A DNA stretch of 19,962 bases from an uncultured Wenzhouxiangella sp. (GTDB taxonomy: Bacteria; Pseudomonadota; Gammaproteobacteria; Xanthomonadales; Wenzhouxiangellaceae): positions 1 through 19,962 of the forward strand of contig CALEIM010000020.1 of assembly GCA_937876395.1 (NCBI GenBank). The letters run 5' to 3'. Position numbers and translations under genes: made by a program. Below, one piece after another: positions 7,545 through 14,375 of the stretch; position 1 is the stretch's first letter, and the number at the start of each line of letters is the position of its first letter. The notes under the pieces were generated by a model, which searched no databases, was not told the origin of the DNA, and saw only the letters and a list, made by a program, of their open reading frames with translations.

Positions 7545-8713
7545 CACTCTCCCAACACCCCGGTAATCGCACGCGTGGTATTCCAGCGACGACATCCGGG
7601 ACAGTGCCAGTGCCAGGTGCTGGCGCTGAATCCACAGTGCTGGCAGCGATAGCGCGGCTGCCCGTCGAGCAGTCGCCTGAGAATGTCCTGGATCAGCTCC
7701 GGCCCCACCTTGTCGAGGCTCGCGCCCTGACGGTAGACAAGTTCAATCAGGTAATCGAGACCGCGCACCGTTGGCCGGCGGGCCAGATGGGTGAGCAGAA
7801 AGTCCACTGCGGCTTGTGGATCACGGGCGGCCTTCATTCTGGCCAGAGCCACGATGGCGGTGGTCATCGGTGAGCGCTCAACCAGATGCTCCAGCCAGTT
7901 TTCGAGTTCGACCAGGAGATTGGCCTGTTTGTGGCTGTTGATCAACTCATCAAAAGCGAAACTCAGACAGTCAGCGTCGAGCTCACAGGCTTCGCGATAC
8001 AGCGTGGCGGCATCCGCCCAGGCATCGTCGCGGCTGGCCAGCTCGGCCTGGATCAGGCGCGCGCGGGAATTGTCGGGGTCATGGCGTCTGGCTTGCCGGA
8101 GCGCACGTCTGGCCGCATCGATATCACCCTGTTCGAGCTTGAGGCTGGCCTGCTCGCACTGAAGGTGGGCGATCAGCGCGGCTGCGTTTTTTCCATCAAC
8201 CTGACGCAGTCTGCGGGCCTGCTCGATGGCTTTTTCCCAATCCTTCTCCTGCTGATAGATATCGAGCAGTTGGCGCACCGGTCGGACATGCGAGCCGTCG
8301 TGGTCGAGCAGATCGGAAAACAGCTTCTCGGCGCGGTCGAGCAGACCGGCCTGCAGATAATCCTCACCCAGCTCCATCAGCGCCTGAGAGCGCAGCTCGT
8401 CGCTCAAACCGGGACGGGAAATGATGTGCTTGTGGAACCGAATCGCCTTGTCCATCTCGCCGCGGCGCCGGAACAGGCTGCCCAGGGCAAGATGAGTTTC
8501 AGCGGTATCAGGATTGACCTCGACCAGCTTGAGAAAGACTTCAATCGCCTTGTCCGGCCGCTCGTTGAGCAGGTAGTTCAGGCCGCGAAAATAGTTGCTG
8601 GAAAGCGCGTTTGCACGTCGGCGATTTTTGCGCACGCCCTGCTTGCGGGCCAGAAACCATCCGCTGGCGGCCGCCAGTGGCAGTAGCAGGAACAGAACCA
8701 GAAGTTCAGGCAT
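7544..8713 (-). CDS. lapB: Lipopolysaccharide assembly protein LapB (YciM)
   Basis: Inner-membrane tetratricopeptide protein that, in E. coli, presents LpxC to the protease FtsH and so limits lipid A synthesis. The 389-residue length is normal. One N-terminal membrane helix spans about residues 3-21. TPR repeats fill about 40-320 (for example DKAIEVFLKLVEVNPDTAETHLALGSLFRRRGEMDKAI). The C-terminal rubredoxin-like zinc/iron knuckle has two CxxC pairs, C357/C360 and C371/C374. The start overlaps the end of lapA by eight bases, as in other lapAB operons. The following glycan gene overlaps its stop, tying lipid A control to surface glycan synthesis in one transcript. Confidence 0.96.
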   Translation of the reverse strand: MPELLVLFLLLPLAAASGWFLARKQGVRKNRRRANALSSNYFRGLNYLLNERPDKAIEVFLKLVEVNPDTAETHLALGSLFRRRGEMDKAIRFHKHIISRPGLSDELRSQALMELGEDYLQAGLLDRAEKLFSDLLDHDGSHVRPVRQLLDIYQQEKDWEKAIEQARRLRQVDGKNAAALIAHLQCEQASLKLEQGDIDAARRALRQARRHDPDNSRARLIQAELASRDDAWADAATLYREACELDADCLSFAFDELINSHKQANLLVELENWLEHLVERSPMTTAIVALARMKAARDPQAAVDFLLTHLARRPTVRGLDYLIELVYRQGASLDKVGPELIQDILRRLLDGQPRYRCQHCGFSASTWHWHCPGCRRWNTTRAITGVLGE

Positions 8714-8984
8714 CCCGTTGATCAGTCGTCGCTACGCCCCTTGGGTTTCGGCTCGATGATCGCGACCGGGCGCGCAGACGAGCCGGCAGGATAAACAACA
8801 GCCAGGTCAGGATCAGCCCGGCCAGGATTCCCAGGCTAAGCACAGCCAGCACCAGCGCACCGAGCGGCAGGCTGAGCTGGATGGCAATCAGATCCAGGGT
8901 AACGGGCTCGGGATTGACAACGCCCAGCGCAAGCCCGGCGACGGCAGCCAGCAGAACCAGCAGGATCAACAGCCAGCGAAACAT
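8706..8984 (-). CDS. lapA: Lipopolysaccharide assembly protein LapA (DUF1049, YciS)
   Basis: Small inner-membrane protein (92 residues) that partners LapB. It has two hydrophobic helices, about residues 3-22 and 40-66. Between them is NPEPVTLDLIAIQLSLPLG, the typical LapA/DUF1049 connection. A basic Arg/Ser-rich cytoplasmic tail follows. ATG 8984 begins the first helix and lies four bases after the ihfB stop; the longer open frame upstream lies inside ihfB and is not real. It overlaps lapB by eight bases. Confidence 0.93.
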   Translation of the reverse strand: MFRWLLILLVLLAAVAGLALGVVNPEPVTLDLIAIQLSLPLGALVLAVLSLGILAGLILTWLLFILPARLRARSRSSSRNPRGVATTDQRDA

Positions 8985-8988
8985 GCGC

Positions 8989-9288
8989 TCATCGCCGGTC
9001 GGATGACGACCGCTCGTTGACCCGCTCGCGCAGGGCCTTGCCGGGTTTGAAGTGCGGAACGTACTTGCCCGGCAGGGCGACGGATTCACCGGTGCGCGGA
9101 TTGCGCCCCATGCGTGCCGGACGGTAGTGTAGCGAAAAGCTGCCAAAGCCACGGATTTCGATGCGCTCCCCTTCCGACAGGGTCCGGCTCATCTGCTCGA
9201 GAATGCAGCGCACGGCCAGTTCAACGTCGGCCTGGCTGAGGTGATTCTGCTCCGCGGCCATGCGCTCAATGAGTTCAGATTTGGTCAT
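8989..9288 (-). CDS. ihfB: Integration host factor subunit beta
   Basis: DNA-bending nucleoid protein that pairs with IhfA and binds the minor groove at specific sites. The 99-residue product has the HU/IHF layout: helical N-terminus beginning MTKSELIERMA, then the signature RGFGSFSLHYRPARMGRNP with the intercalating proline P64 in GRNPRTGE, and KYVPHFKPGKALRERVN at the end. The MTKSEL start and sequence favour IhfB over HU. ATG 9288 is preceded by GGGGAGG. It lies between rpsA (80 bases upstream) and lapA (4 bases downstream), the usual gammaproteobacterial order. Confidence 0.96.
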   Translation of the reverse strand: MTKSELIERMAAEQNHLSQADVELAVRCILEQMSRTLSEGERIEIRGFGSFSLHYRPARMGRNPRTGESVALPGKYVPHFKPGKALRERVNERSSSDRR

Positions 9289-9318
9289 AGCCTCCCCACA
9301 TGCTTCAAATCGACCCCA

Positions 9319-9347
9319 AGAAAGCGCCACTGCAGTGCAATGGCGCT
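9319..9347 (-). terminator. Hairpin with short T-run between rpsA and ihfB (weak terminator or attenuator)
   Basis: On the minus strand, AGCGCCATTG pairs with CAGTGGCGCT (one wobble pair) around the loop CACTG, followed by TTTCTT. It starts 21 bases after the rpsA stop and lies about 30 bases before the ihfB start. The T-run is short and interrupted, so partial termination or an RNA processing site is more likely than a full stop. Such an element would let rpsA be expressed far above ihfB-lapAB. Confidence 0.55.
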
Positions 9348-9368
9348 CCCGGTCGGATGGCGTTTCGA

Positions 9369-11042
9369 TCAGTCCTTGTTTTCGAGCTGCTCCTTGAGCA
9401 GATCGCCCAGCGTGGTGCTGCCACCACTGCCCGAACGCTTGTACTGATCAACCGCGTCAGCCAGCTCATCATCGTCCTTGGCACGAATGGACAGAGTCAG
9501 GTTACGCGTCTTGCGATCCAGGGCCACGAACTTGGCTTCGATTTCATCGCCTACCTTGAGCACCTTGGTGGCATCTTCAACGCGCTCTTTGGCCACGTCG
9601 GACGCCTTGATGTAGCCGTCGACGCCGTCAGCCAGTTCGATGACCGCACCCCTGGGATCAACTTCCTTGACCGTCCCGGTCACGATCGCTCCACGCGGGT
9701 GCTCGGCCATGTAGGTGGCAAACGGATCCTGCTCAAGCTGCTTGATGCCCAGCGAGATGCGCTCGCGCTCTGGGTCCACAGCCAGCACACTCGCCTCGAC
9801 TTCCTCGCCCTTGCGGAAGTTGCGGATCGCCTCTTCGCCCGGGGTCATCCAGGAGATGTCGGACAGATGAATCAGTCCGTCGATACCGCCTTCCAGACCG
9901 ATGAAGATGCCGAAATCGGTGATCGACTTGATACCACCCGAAACCCGGTCGCCCTTGTTGTGCGTGGCGGCAAAGGCTTCCCATGGGTTGGGTGTGCACT
10001 GCTTCATGCCCAGCGAAATGCGGCGGCGCTCTTCGTCGACATCCAGCACCATGACCTCGACTTCCTGGCCAACGTGAACCATCTTGGCCGGGTTGACGTT
10101 CTTGTTGGTCCAGTCCATTTCGGATACGTGGACCAGGCCTTCGACACCATCCTCGATCTCGACAAAGCAGCCGTAGTCGGTGATGTTGGTGACCTTGCCG
10201 AACAGGCGGCTGCTCGGCGGATAGCGCCGATCGATGGCTTCCCAGGGATCGTCACCGAGCTGCTTGAGTCCAAGCGAAACACGCATGCGTTCGCGGTCAA
10301 AGCGCAGCACGCGCACTTCCAGTTCATCGCCCACATCCACCACTTCGGACGGATGGCGCACGCGCTTCCAGGCCATGTCGGTGATGTGCAGCAGACCATC
10401 GATACCGCCCAAGTCCAGGAAGGCACCGTAGTCGGTCAGGTTCTTGACGACGCCCTTGATCACGGCACCTTCGGTCAGGCGTTCGATCAGGTCTTCGCGC
10501 TCTGCTGCATATTCGTGCTCGACCACGGCGCGGCGGCTGACCACCAGGTTGTTGCGCCGGCGATCGAGCTTGATGATCTTGAATTCGAGATCCTTGCCTT
10601 CGAGATAGCCCGGGTCACGAACCGGGCGAACATCGACCAGGGAACCGGGCAGAAACGCGCGGATGCCGTCGATATTGACCGTGAAGCCGCCTTTGACCTT
10701 GCCCGAAATCTGACCAATGACATTGTCTTCGCCGTCGAGCGACTGCTCAAGTTTGGTCCAGACCCGTGCCCGCTTGGCCTTTTCGCGCGACAGGCGAGTC
10801 TCGCCAAATCCGTCTTCGACGGTGTCAAGCGCGACTTCGACCTCGTCGCCCACTTCCACTTCCAGTTCGCCGTCGGGCTTGCGAAACTGGTGAATGGGAA
10901 CGATGCCCTCGGACTTCAGTCCGGCGTTGACGATAACGACATCGTCACGAATATCAACAACCTTGCCGGTGACGATTGCCCCCGGGCGAAGGTCTTTCTC
11001 GGTGATGCTCTGTTCAAATAGTTCTGCGAAGGATTCGGTCAT
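9369..11042 (-). CDS. rpsA: 30S ribosomal protein S1
   Basis: RNA-binding ribosomal protein that brings mRNA to the 30S subunit, needed for mRNAs with weak or structured initiation sites. The 557-residue length equals E. coli S1. Six S1 (OB-fold) repeats are visible at about 21-87, 105-171, 192-260, 277-347, 364-434 and 451-520. The last four carry variants of the GxVxxIxxxGxFV...GLxHxS pattern (for example NLTDYGAFLDLGGIDGLLHITD). The N-terminus MTESFAELFEQS closely resembles E. coli. The open frame extends 15 codons further to a TTG, but ATG 11042 is the family start. Its ribosome binding site is weak (AGGA about 12 bases upstream), which is usual for rpsA because S1 controls its own translation. 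Confidence 0.97.
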   Translation of the reverse strand: MTESFAELFEQSITEKDLRPGAIVTGKVVDIRDDVVIVNAGLKSEGIVPIHQFRKPDGELEVEVGDEVEVALDTVEDGFGETRLSREKAKRARVWTKLEQSLDGEDNVIGQISGKVKGGFTVNIDGIRAFLPGSLVDVRPVRDPGYLEGKDLEFKIIKLDRRRNNLVVSRRAVVEHEYAAEREDLIERLTEGAVIKGVVKNLTDYGAFLDLGGIDGLLHITDMAWKRVRHPSEVVDVGDELEVRVLRFDRERMRVSLGLKQLGDDPWEAIDRRYPPSSRLFGKVTNITDYGCFVEIEDGVEGLVHVSEMDWTNKNVNPAKMVHVGQEVEVMVLDVDEERRRISLGMKQCTPNPWEAFAATHNKGDRVSGGIKSITDFGIFIGLEGGIDGLIHLSDISWMTPGEEAIRNFRKGEEVEASVLAVDPERERISLGIKQLEQDPFATYMAEHPRGAIVTGTVKEVDPRGAVIELADGVDGYIKASDVAKERVEDATKVLKVGDEIEAKFVALDRKTRNLTLSIRAKDDDELADAVDQYKRSGSGGSTTLGDLLKEQLENKD

Positions 11043-11111
11043 TACGCTTGGCTGTTCCTGCAAGATCTGCGCGGCGTTACTGTTCAAGATGCGCTTACTC
11101 TCTAATCATCT

Positions 11112-11130
11112 GCGTCTTTGCATCAGACGC
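11112..11130 (-). promoter_or_regulatory. Leader hairpin upstream of rpsA (candidate autoregulation element)
   Basis: The minus strand reads GCGTCT-GATGCAA-AGACGC, a perfect 6-bp stem with a 7-base loop, between the cmk terminator and the rpsA start (70 bases to the ATG). In E. coli the rpsA leader folds into several hairpins that take the place of a Shine-Dalgarno sequence and are bound by S1. This stem could be the first such hairpin. Promoter boxes in this leader are not clear to me. Confidence 0.4.
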
Positions 11131-11135
11131 TCGTT

Positions 11136-11173
11136 AAAAAAACCCGCCCACCGCCTCAAGCCAGCGGTACGGG
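11136..11173 (-). terminator. Rho-independent terminator after cmk
   Basis: On the minus strand, CCCGTACCGC pairs with GCGGT-GG-GCGGG (two-base bulge, one wobble pair) around a 9-base loop and is followed directly by seven T residues. It begins about 19 bases after the cmk stop. It probably separates the purA/serS-to-cmk transcript from rpsA, which would then need a promoter of its own within the next 90 bases. Confidence 0.7.
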
Positions 11174-11191
11174 ACCAGATTCGATATTTTC

Positions 11192-11884
11192 TCATGCTCC
11201 GAGCCGCTCGGCCACCAGCTCAAGGACTCGTCGGACCACTTCATCCAGCGGCAGTTCGGTGGAATCGAGCACCACCGCATCGGCCGCCGGTACGGTCGGC
11301 GAAACGGCTCGCTCACGATCCCGGCGGTCTCGTTCGGCCAGAGCGCGAAAAAGACGGGAGAATTTAACACTTTCTCCCTGTTCTTTCAACTGTTTATGTC
11401 GACGACGCGCACGTTCTTCCACGCTTGCGTCGAGAAACACCTTCACGGCGGCGTCGGCAAACACCACCGTGCCCATGTCTCGGCCGTCGGCCACCAGTCC
11501 CGGGGCGCGCCGAAATTCGCGCTGTCGGCCAAGCAGCGCCTGGCGCAGCGCCGGCAACCGGGCAATCTCGGAGGCCATTTGGGAAACCGACTCGCTGCGC
11601 AAACGTTCCCCAACCGGCGCACCGTCGAGCAGCACGACAATGCTGTCCGAACCGGATTCAAACGTCAGATTCAGTTCTCGACACAGTCCGACCAGCGCCC
11701 GTTCATCGGCCGGATCAATATTGCGCTCCAGCGCAGCCAGCGCCACCGCCCGATAAACCGCACCGGAATCAAGCAGATGCCAGCCAAGATGCTTGGCCAC
11801 GATCGCCGAAACCGCGCCCTTGCCGGCTCCTGAGGGGCCGTCAATGGTCAGCACCGGCACCGGGCTGTCCAGGATTTCCGTCAT
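11192..11884 (-). CDS. cmk: Cytidylate (CMP) kinase
   Basis: Phosphorylates CMP and dCMP with ATP, recycling nucleotides in the cytoplasm. The 230-residue protein has the P-loop GPSGAGKG at 16-23, DSGAVYRA at 39-46, the NMP-binding/insert region, DGRDMGTVVFADA at 133-145, and the lid arginines in ERDRRDRERAVSPTVPAADA (185-204). The start ATG 11884 overlaps the aroA stop by four bases (ATGA). An ATG two codons upstream (11890) is a possible alternative. The aroA-cmk-rpsA order is the standard gammaproteobacterial arrangement. Confidence 0.95.
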   Translation of the reverse strand: MTEILDSPVPVLTIDGPSGAGKGAVSAIVAKHLGWHLLDSGAVYRAVALAALERNIDPADERALVGLCRELNLTFESGSDSIVVLLDGAPVGERLRSESVSQMASEIARLPALRQALLGRQREFRRAPGLVADGRDMGTVVFADAAVKVFLDASVEERARRRHKQLKEQGESVKFSRLFRALAERDRRDRERAVSPTVPAADAVVLDSTELPLDEVVRRVLELVAERLGA

Positions 11885-13188
11885 TGCCATTCCAGCCCCG
11901 CACCCAGGGCTCGCATGTCCTCGACAAAGCGCGGGTAGCTCGTAGCAATCCATTCAGCGCCGTCAATAATGACCGGGCCATCGGCAATCAGGCCGAGTAC
12001 GGCCAGGCTCATGGCAATGCGGTGATCGCCGTGGCATTCGACCCGTCCGCCGCTGATCGGACCACCGGTAATCGCCGCGCCATCGTCAAACTCCTCAACC
12101 TGCACGCCCAGCCGACCGAGCTGCTCACACATCACGGCCAGGCGATCGGATTCCTTGACGCGCAGTTCGGTGGCGCCGCGAAGCCGCGTCGTGCCGCGCG
12201 CCGTAGCCGCCACGGCCATGATCAGGGGCAACTCATCGATGGCCAGCGGCACAAGCTCCGGGGCAATATCGACCCCGTGCAGCGCGGAAGCCCGAACATT
12301 CATGCGGGCGACCGGCTCACCGCCGGCCGTCTGCTCTGCGGCAATTTCAAGGTCTGCGCCCATGCTATTGAGAATTTCAATCACGCCGCTGCGGCTCGGA
12401 TTGATGCCGACATCGACCAGCTCGACGGACGATCCGTCAACCAGCAGCCCGGCGGCCATGGCAAAGGCCGCGGACGACAGATCACCGGGCACGTCAATTC
12501 GCGTGCCGCGAAGCACCTGCCCGCCGCGCACGACCACGCCCTGCGGGCTGACGCCAAGTTCAACGCCGAAAGCCGGCAGCATGCGTTCGCTGTGATCGCG
12601 GCTGATGCCCGACTCGCTGATCTGTGTCTGCCCTTGAGCAAACAGACCGGCCAGCAACAGGGCCGATTTGACCTGGGCGGAGGCGATTTTCAGATTGTGC
12701 GTCTGGCCGCGCAAGCGGCTGGCTACAATGCGCAGCGGCGCCCTGCCCTGGTGGCTGTCGATGCGCGCATTCATCAAGGCCAGCGGCTCGATAATGCGAT
12801 TCATCGGTCGGCTCGACAGCGATTCATCGCCAACCAGCTCAATCTCCTGACCAATCAGATTCGGATGACCGGCCAGAGCCCCGGCCAGCAGACGCATGCC
12901 GGTGCCGGAATTGCCAAGATTCAGCGGTCCCGGTGGCGCGCTCAGGCGCCCGCCGTGGATGACGACCGGGTCAGCCAGCTGCTCGCTACCGGCCTCGATC
13001 TGTGCGCCCAACGCTGCCATGGCCGCAAGCGTCGCGCGGCTGTCGGCGCTGTCGAGAAATCCGTAAATCTCGGTCCGGCCTTCGGCCAGTCCGCCGAGAA
13101 TCGCTGCCCGGTGCGACACCGATTTGTCGCCCGGCGGTCGATAGCGTCCGGCAAGTGAACCGGGGCCAGGCTGAACGACCAGCTTCAT
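11881..13188 (-). CDS. aroA: 3-phosphoshikimate 1-carboxyvinyltransferase (EPSP synthase)
   Basis: Joins phosphoenolpyruvate to shikimate 3-phosphate, the sixth step of the shikimate pathway, in the cytoplasm. The 435 residues show PPGDKSVSHR at 18-27, LGNSGTGMRLLAG at 91-103, SAQVK at 170-174, RDHSERMLPAFG at 197-208, NPSR at 263-266, the catalytic DELP at 318-321, RVKESDR at 343-349 and HGDHRIAMS at 386-394. The loop at 91-103 differs from the E. coli GNAGTAMRP type: the Pro101 position is Leu, and the motif is closer to the class II enzymes of Gram-positive bacteria. The Gly equivalent to Gly96 is kept. ATG 13188 shares one base with the hisC stop (TAATG), so translation is likely coupled. 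Confidence 0.96.
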   Translation of the reverse strand: MKLVVQPGPGSLAGRYRPPGDKSVSHRAAILGGLAEGRTEIYGFLDSADSRATLAAMAALGAQIEAGSEQLADPVVIHGGRLSAPPGPLNLGNSGTGMRLLAGALAGHPNLIGQEIELVGDESLSSRPMNRIIEPLALMNARIDSHQGRAPLRIVASRLRGQTHNLKIASAQVKSALLLAGLFAQGQTQISESGISRDHSERMLPAFGVELGVSPQGVVVRGGQVLRGTRIDVPGDLSSAAFAMAAGLLVDGSSVELVDVGINPSRSGVIEILNSMGADLEIAAEQTAGGEPVARMNVRASALHGVDIAPELVPLAIDELPLIMAVAATARGTTRLRGATELRVKESDRLAVMCEQLGRLGVQVEEFDDGAAITGGPISGGRVECHGDHRIAMSLAVLGLIADGPVIIDGAEWIATSYPRFVEDMRALGAGLEWQ

Positions 13189-14315
13189 TACCGCGCAAGC
13201 ACCTCAGTCAAAGCTGCCAGCAGGCGTTCGTTCTGCTCGCTTGTACCGATGGTGATGCGCAGGTAGTTGTCCAGCCCGTAGTTGCCCAGCGGGCGCACGA
13301 TCACGCCACGGCGCAGCAGGGCTTCGTCAAGCTCTGAGCCCGGTCGGTCAAAGCCGACCAGCAGAAAATTGGCCGCCGAAGGGATCACGCGCAGGGCCAG
13401 CTTGCTGAAGCCGGCCTGGAGCTGGGCCATGCCCTCACTGGTCATCTTGCGCGTGCGCTCGATAAACTCGTGATCGTCAAGCGCGGCGCGCGCCGCGGCC
13501 AGCGCCGGTGAGCTGACATTGAAGGCCGGCCGAACGCGGTTGAGCAGGTCGGCAATACCGGGATTGGACAGCGCATAGCCCACGCGCAGGCCGGCCAGGC
13601 CATAGGCCTTCGAGAACGTGCGGGTTACAACCAGGTTGGGAAACTCGTCCAGCCAGGTGGACGCATCCCCGAGGGCATCGGTCTGCGCGTACTCGGTATA
13701 GGCCTCGTCAACCACGCAGATGACCTGCGGCGGCAGCGAGCCGATAAAATCCCTGAGCCGTTTGGCGTCAAGCCAGGTGCCGGTCGGGTTGTTCGGGTTG
13801 GCCACAAACACCAGCCGGGTGTCGGTGCCAACCCGCTCGTACAAACCCTTGAGATCATGGCCCAGCGGCATCTGCGGGTGGTCAAGCGGCAGAGCCGGAG
13901 CGACATTGGCCGTCGCTCCAACCATCTGCGTGGCAATCGGGTATACGGCAAAAGCATACTGCGAAAACACCGCCTCCAGGCCGGGCTGCAGGAAAGCCTG
14001 GGCCAGGAACACCAAAACATCGTTGGAGCCGTTGCCCAGGGTGATCGCCTCGGTCGGTACGCCGTGTTTGGCCGCCAGCGCCTGCTTGAGATGAAAGCCG
14101 TTGGCGTCGGGATACAGCCAGGCATCGGCCAGCTCGGCGCGGGCCGCCTCGATCGCCTTGGGGCTGGCGCCGAGCGGGTTTTCGTTGGAGGCGAGCTTGA
14201 TCGAGTCACGCACACCGTATTCACGTTCAAGTTCGGAAATCGGCTTGCCCGGCGTATAGGGCATCAGGTTGCGTACGCCCGGGGCGGCCAGATCAAAGTA
14301 GTCTCTTTGCTGCAT
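13188..14315 (-). CDS. hisC: Histidinol-phosphate aminotransferase
   Basis: PLP enzyme that makes histidinol phosphate from imidazole-acetol phosphate and glutamate. The 375-residue protein has ASNENPLG at 42-49, GNGSNDVL at 94-101, NPNNPTG at 173-179, DEAYTEY at 203-209 and the PLP-binding lysine K236 in TFSKAYGLAGLRVGY. It lies with aroA rather than with other his genes. HisC homologues in that position often also transaminate prephenate or the aromatic 2-oxoacids, so a dual histidine/aromatic role is plausible. The start has AGGA at good spacing (CAGGATCTGGA before ATG). It follows serS by 60 bases and overlaps aroA by one base. Confidence 0.93.
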   Translation of the reverse strand: MQQRDYFDLAAPGVRNLMPYTPGKPISELEREYGVRDSIKLASNENPLGASPKAIEAARAELADAWLYPDANGFHLKQALAAKHGVPTEAITLGNGSNDVLVFLAQAFLQPGLEAVFSQYAFAVYPIATQMVGATANVAPALPLDHPQMPLGHDLKGLYERVGTDTRLVFVANPNNPTGTWLDAKRLRDFIGSLPPQVICVVDEAYTEYAQTDALGDASTWLDEFPNLVVTRTFSKAYGLAGLRVGYALSNPGIADLLNRVRPAFNVSSPALAAARAALDDHEFIERTRKMTSEGMAQLQAGFSKLALRVIPSAANFLLVGFDRPGSELDEALLRRGVIVRPLGNYGLDNYLRITIGTSEQNERLLAALTEVLAR

Positions 14316-14375
14316 TCCAGATCCTGTGTCAAAACCTTCAAGGGTTGATCAGTGCGCCCGGCGGGCGAAAATCGG

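Noticed and set aside
9300..11021. A 573-codon open frame on the plus strand opposite rpsA
   Set aside because: It lies wholly antisense to a certain ribosomal protein gene and has no recognisable domain or ribosome binding site. Long antisense frames are common where codons are G+C-rich in the third position.
11425..13158. A 577-codon open frame on the plus strand opposite aroA and cmk
   Set aside because: Antisense to two clear housekeeping genes; the translation is rich in Arg, Gln and His and low in complexity, as expected of a shadow frame.
14355..14367. CGCCC-GGC-GGGCG hairpin in the serS-hisC gap as a terminator
   Set aside because: On the transcribed (minus) strand the T-run precedes the stem instead of following it, and the loop is only three bases.
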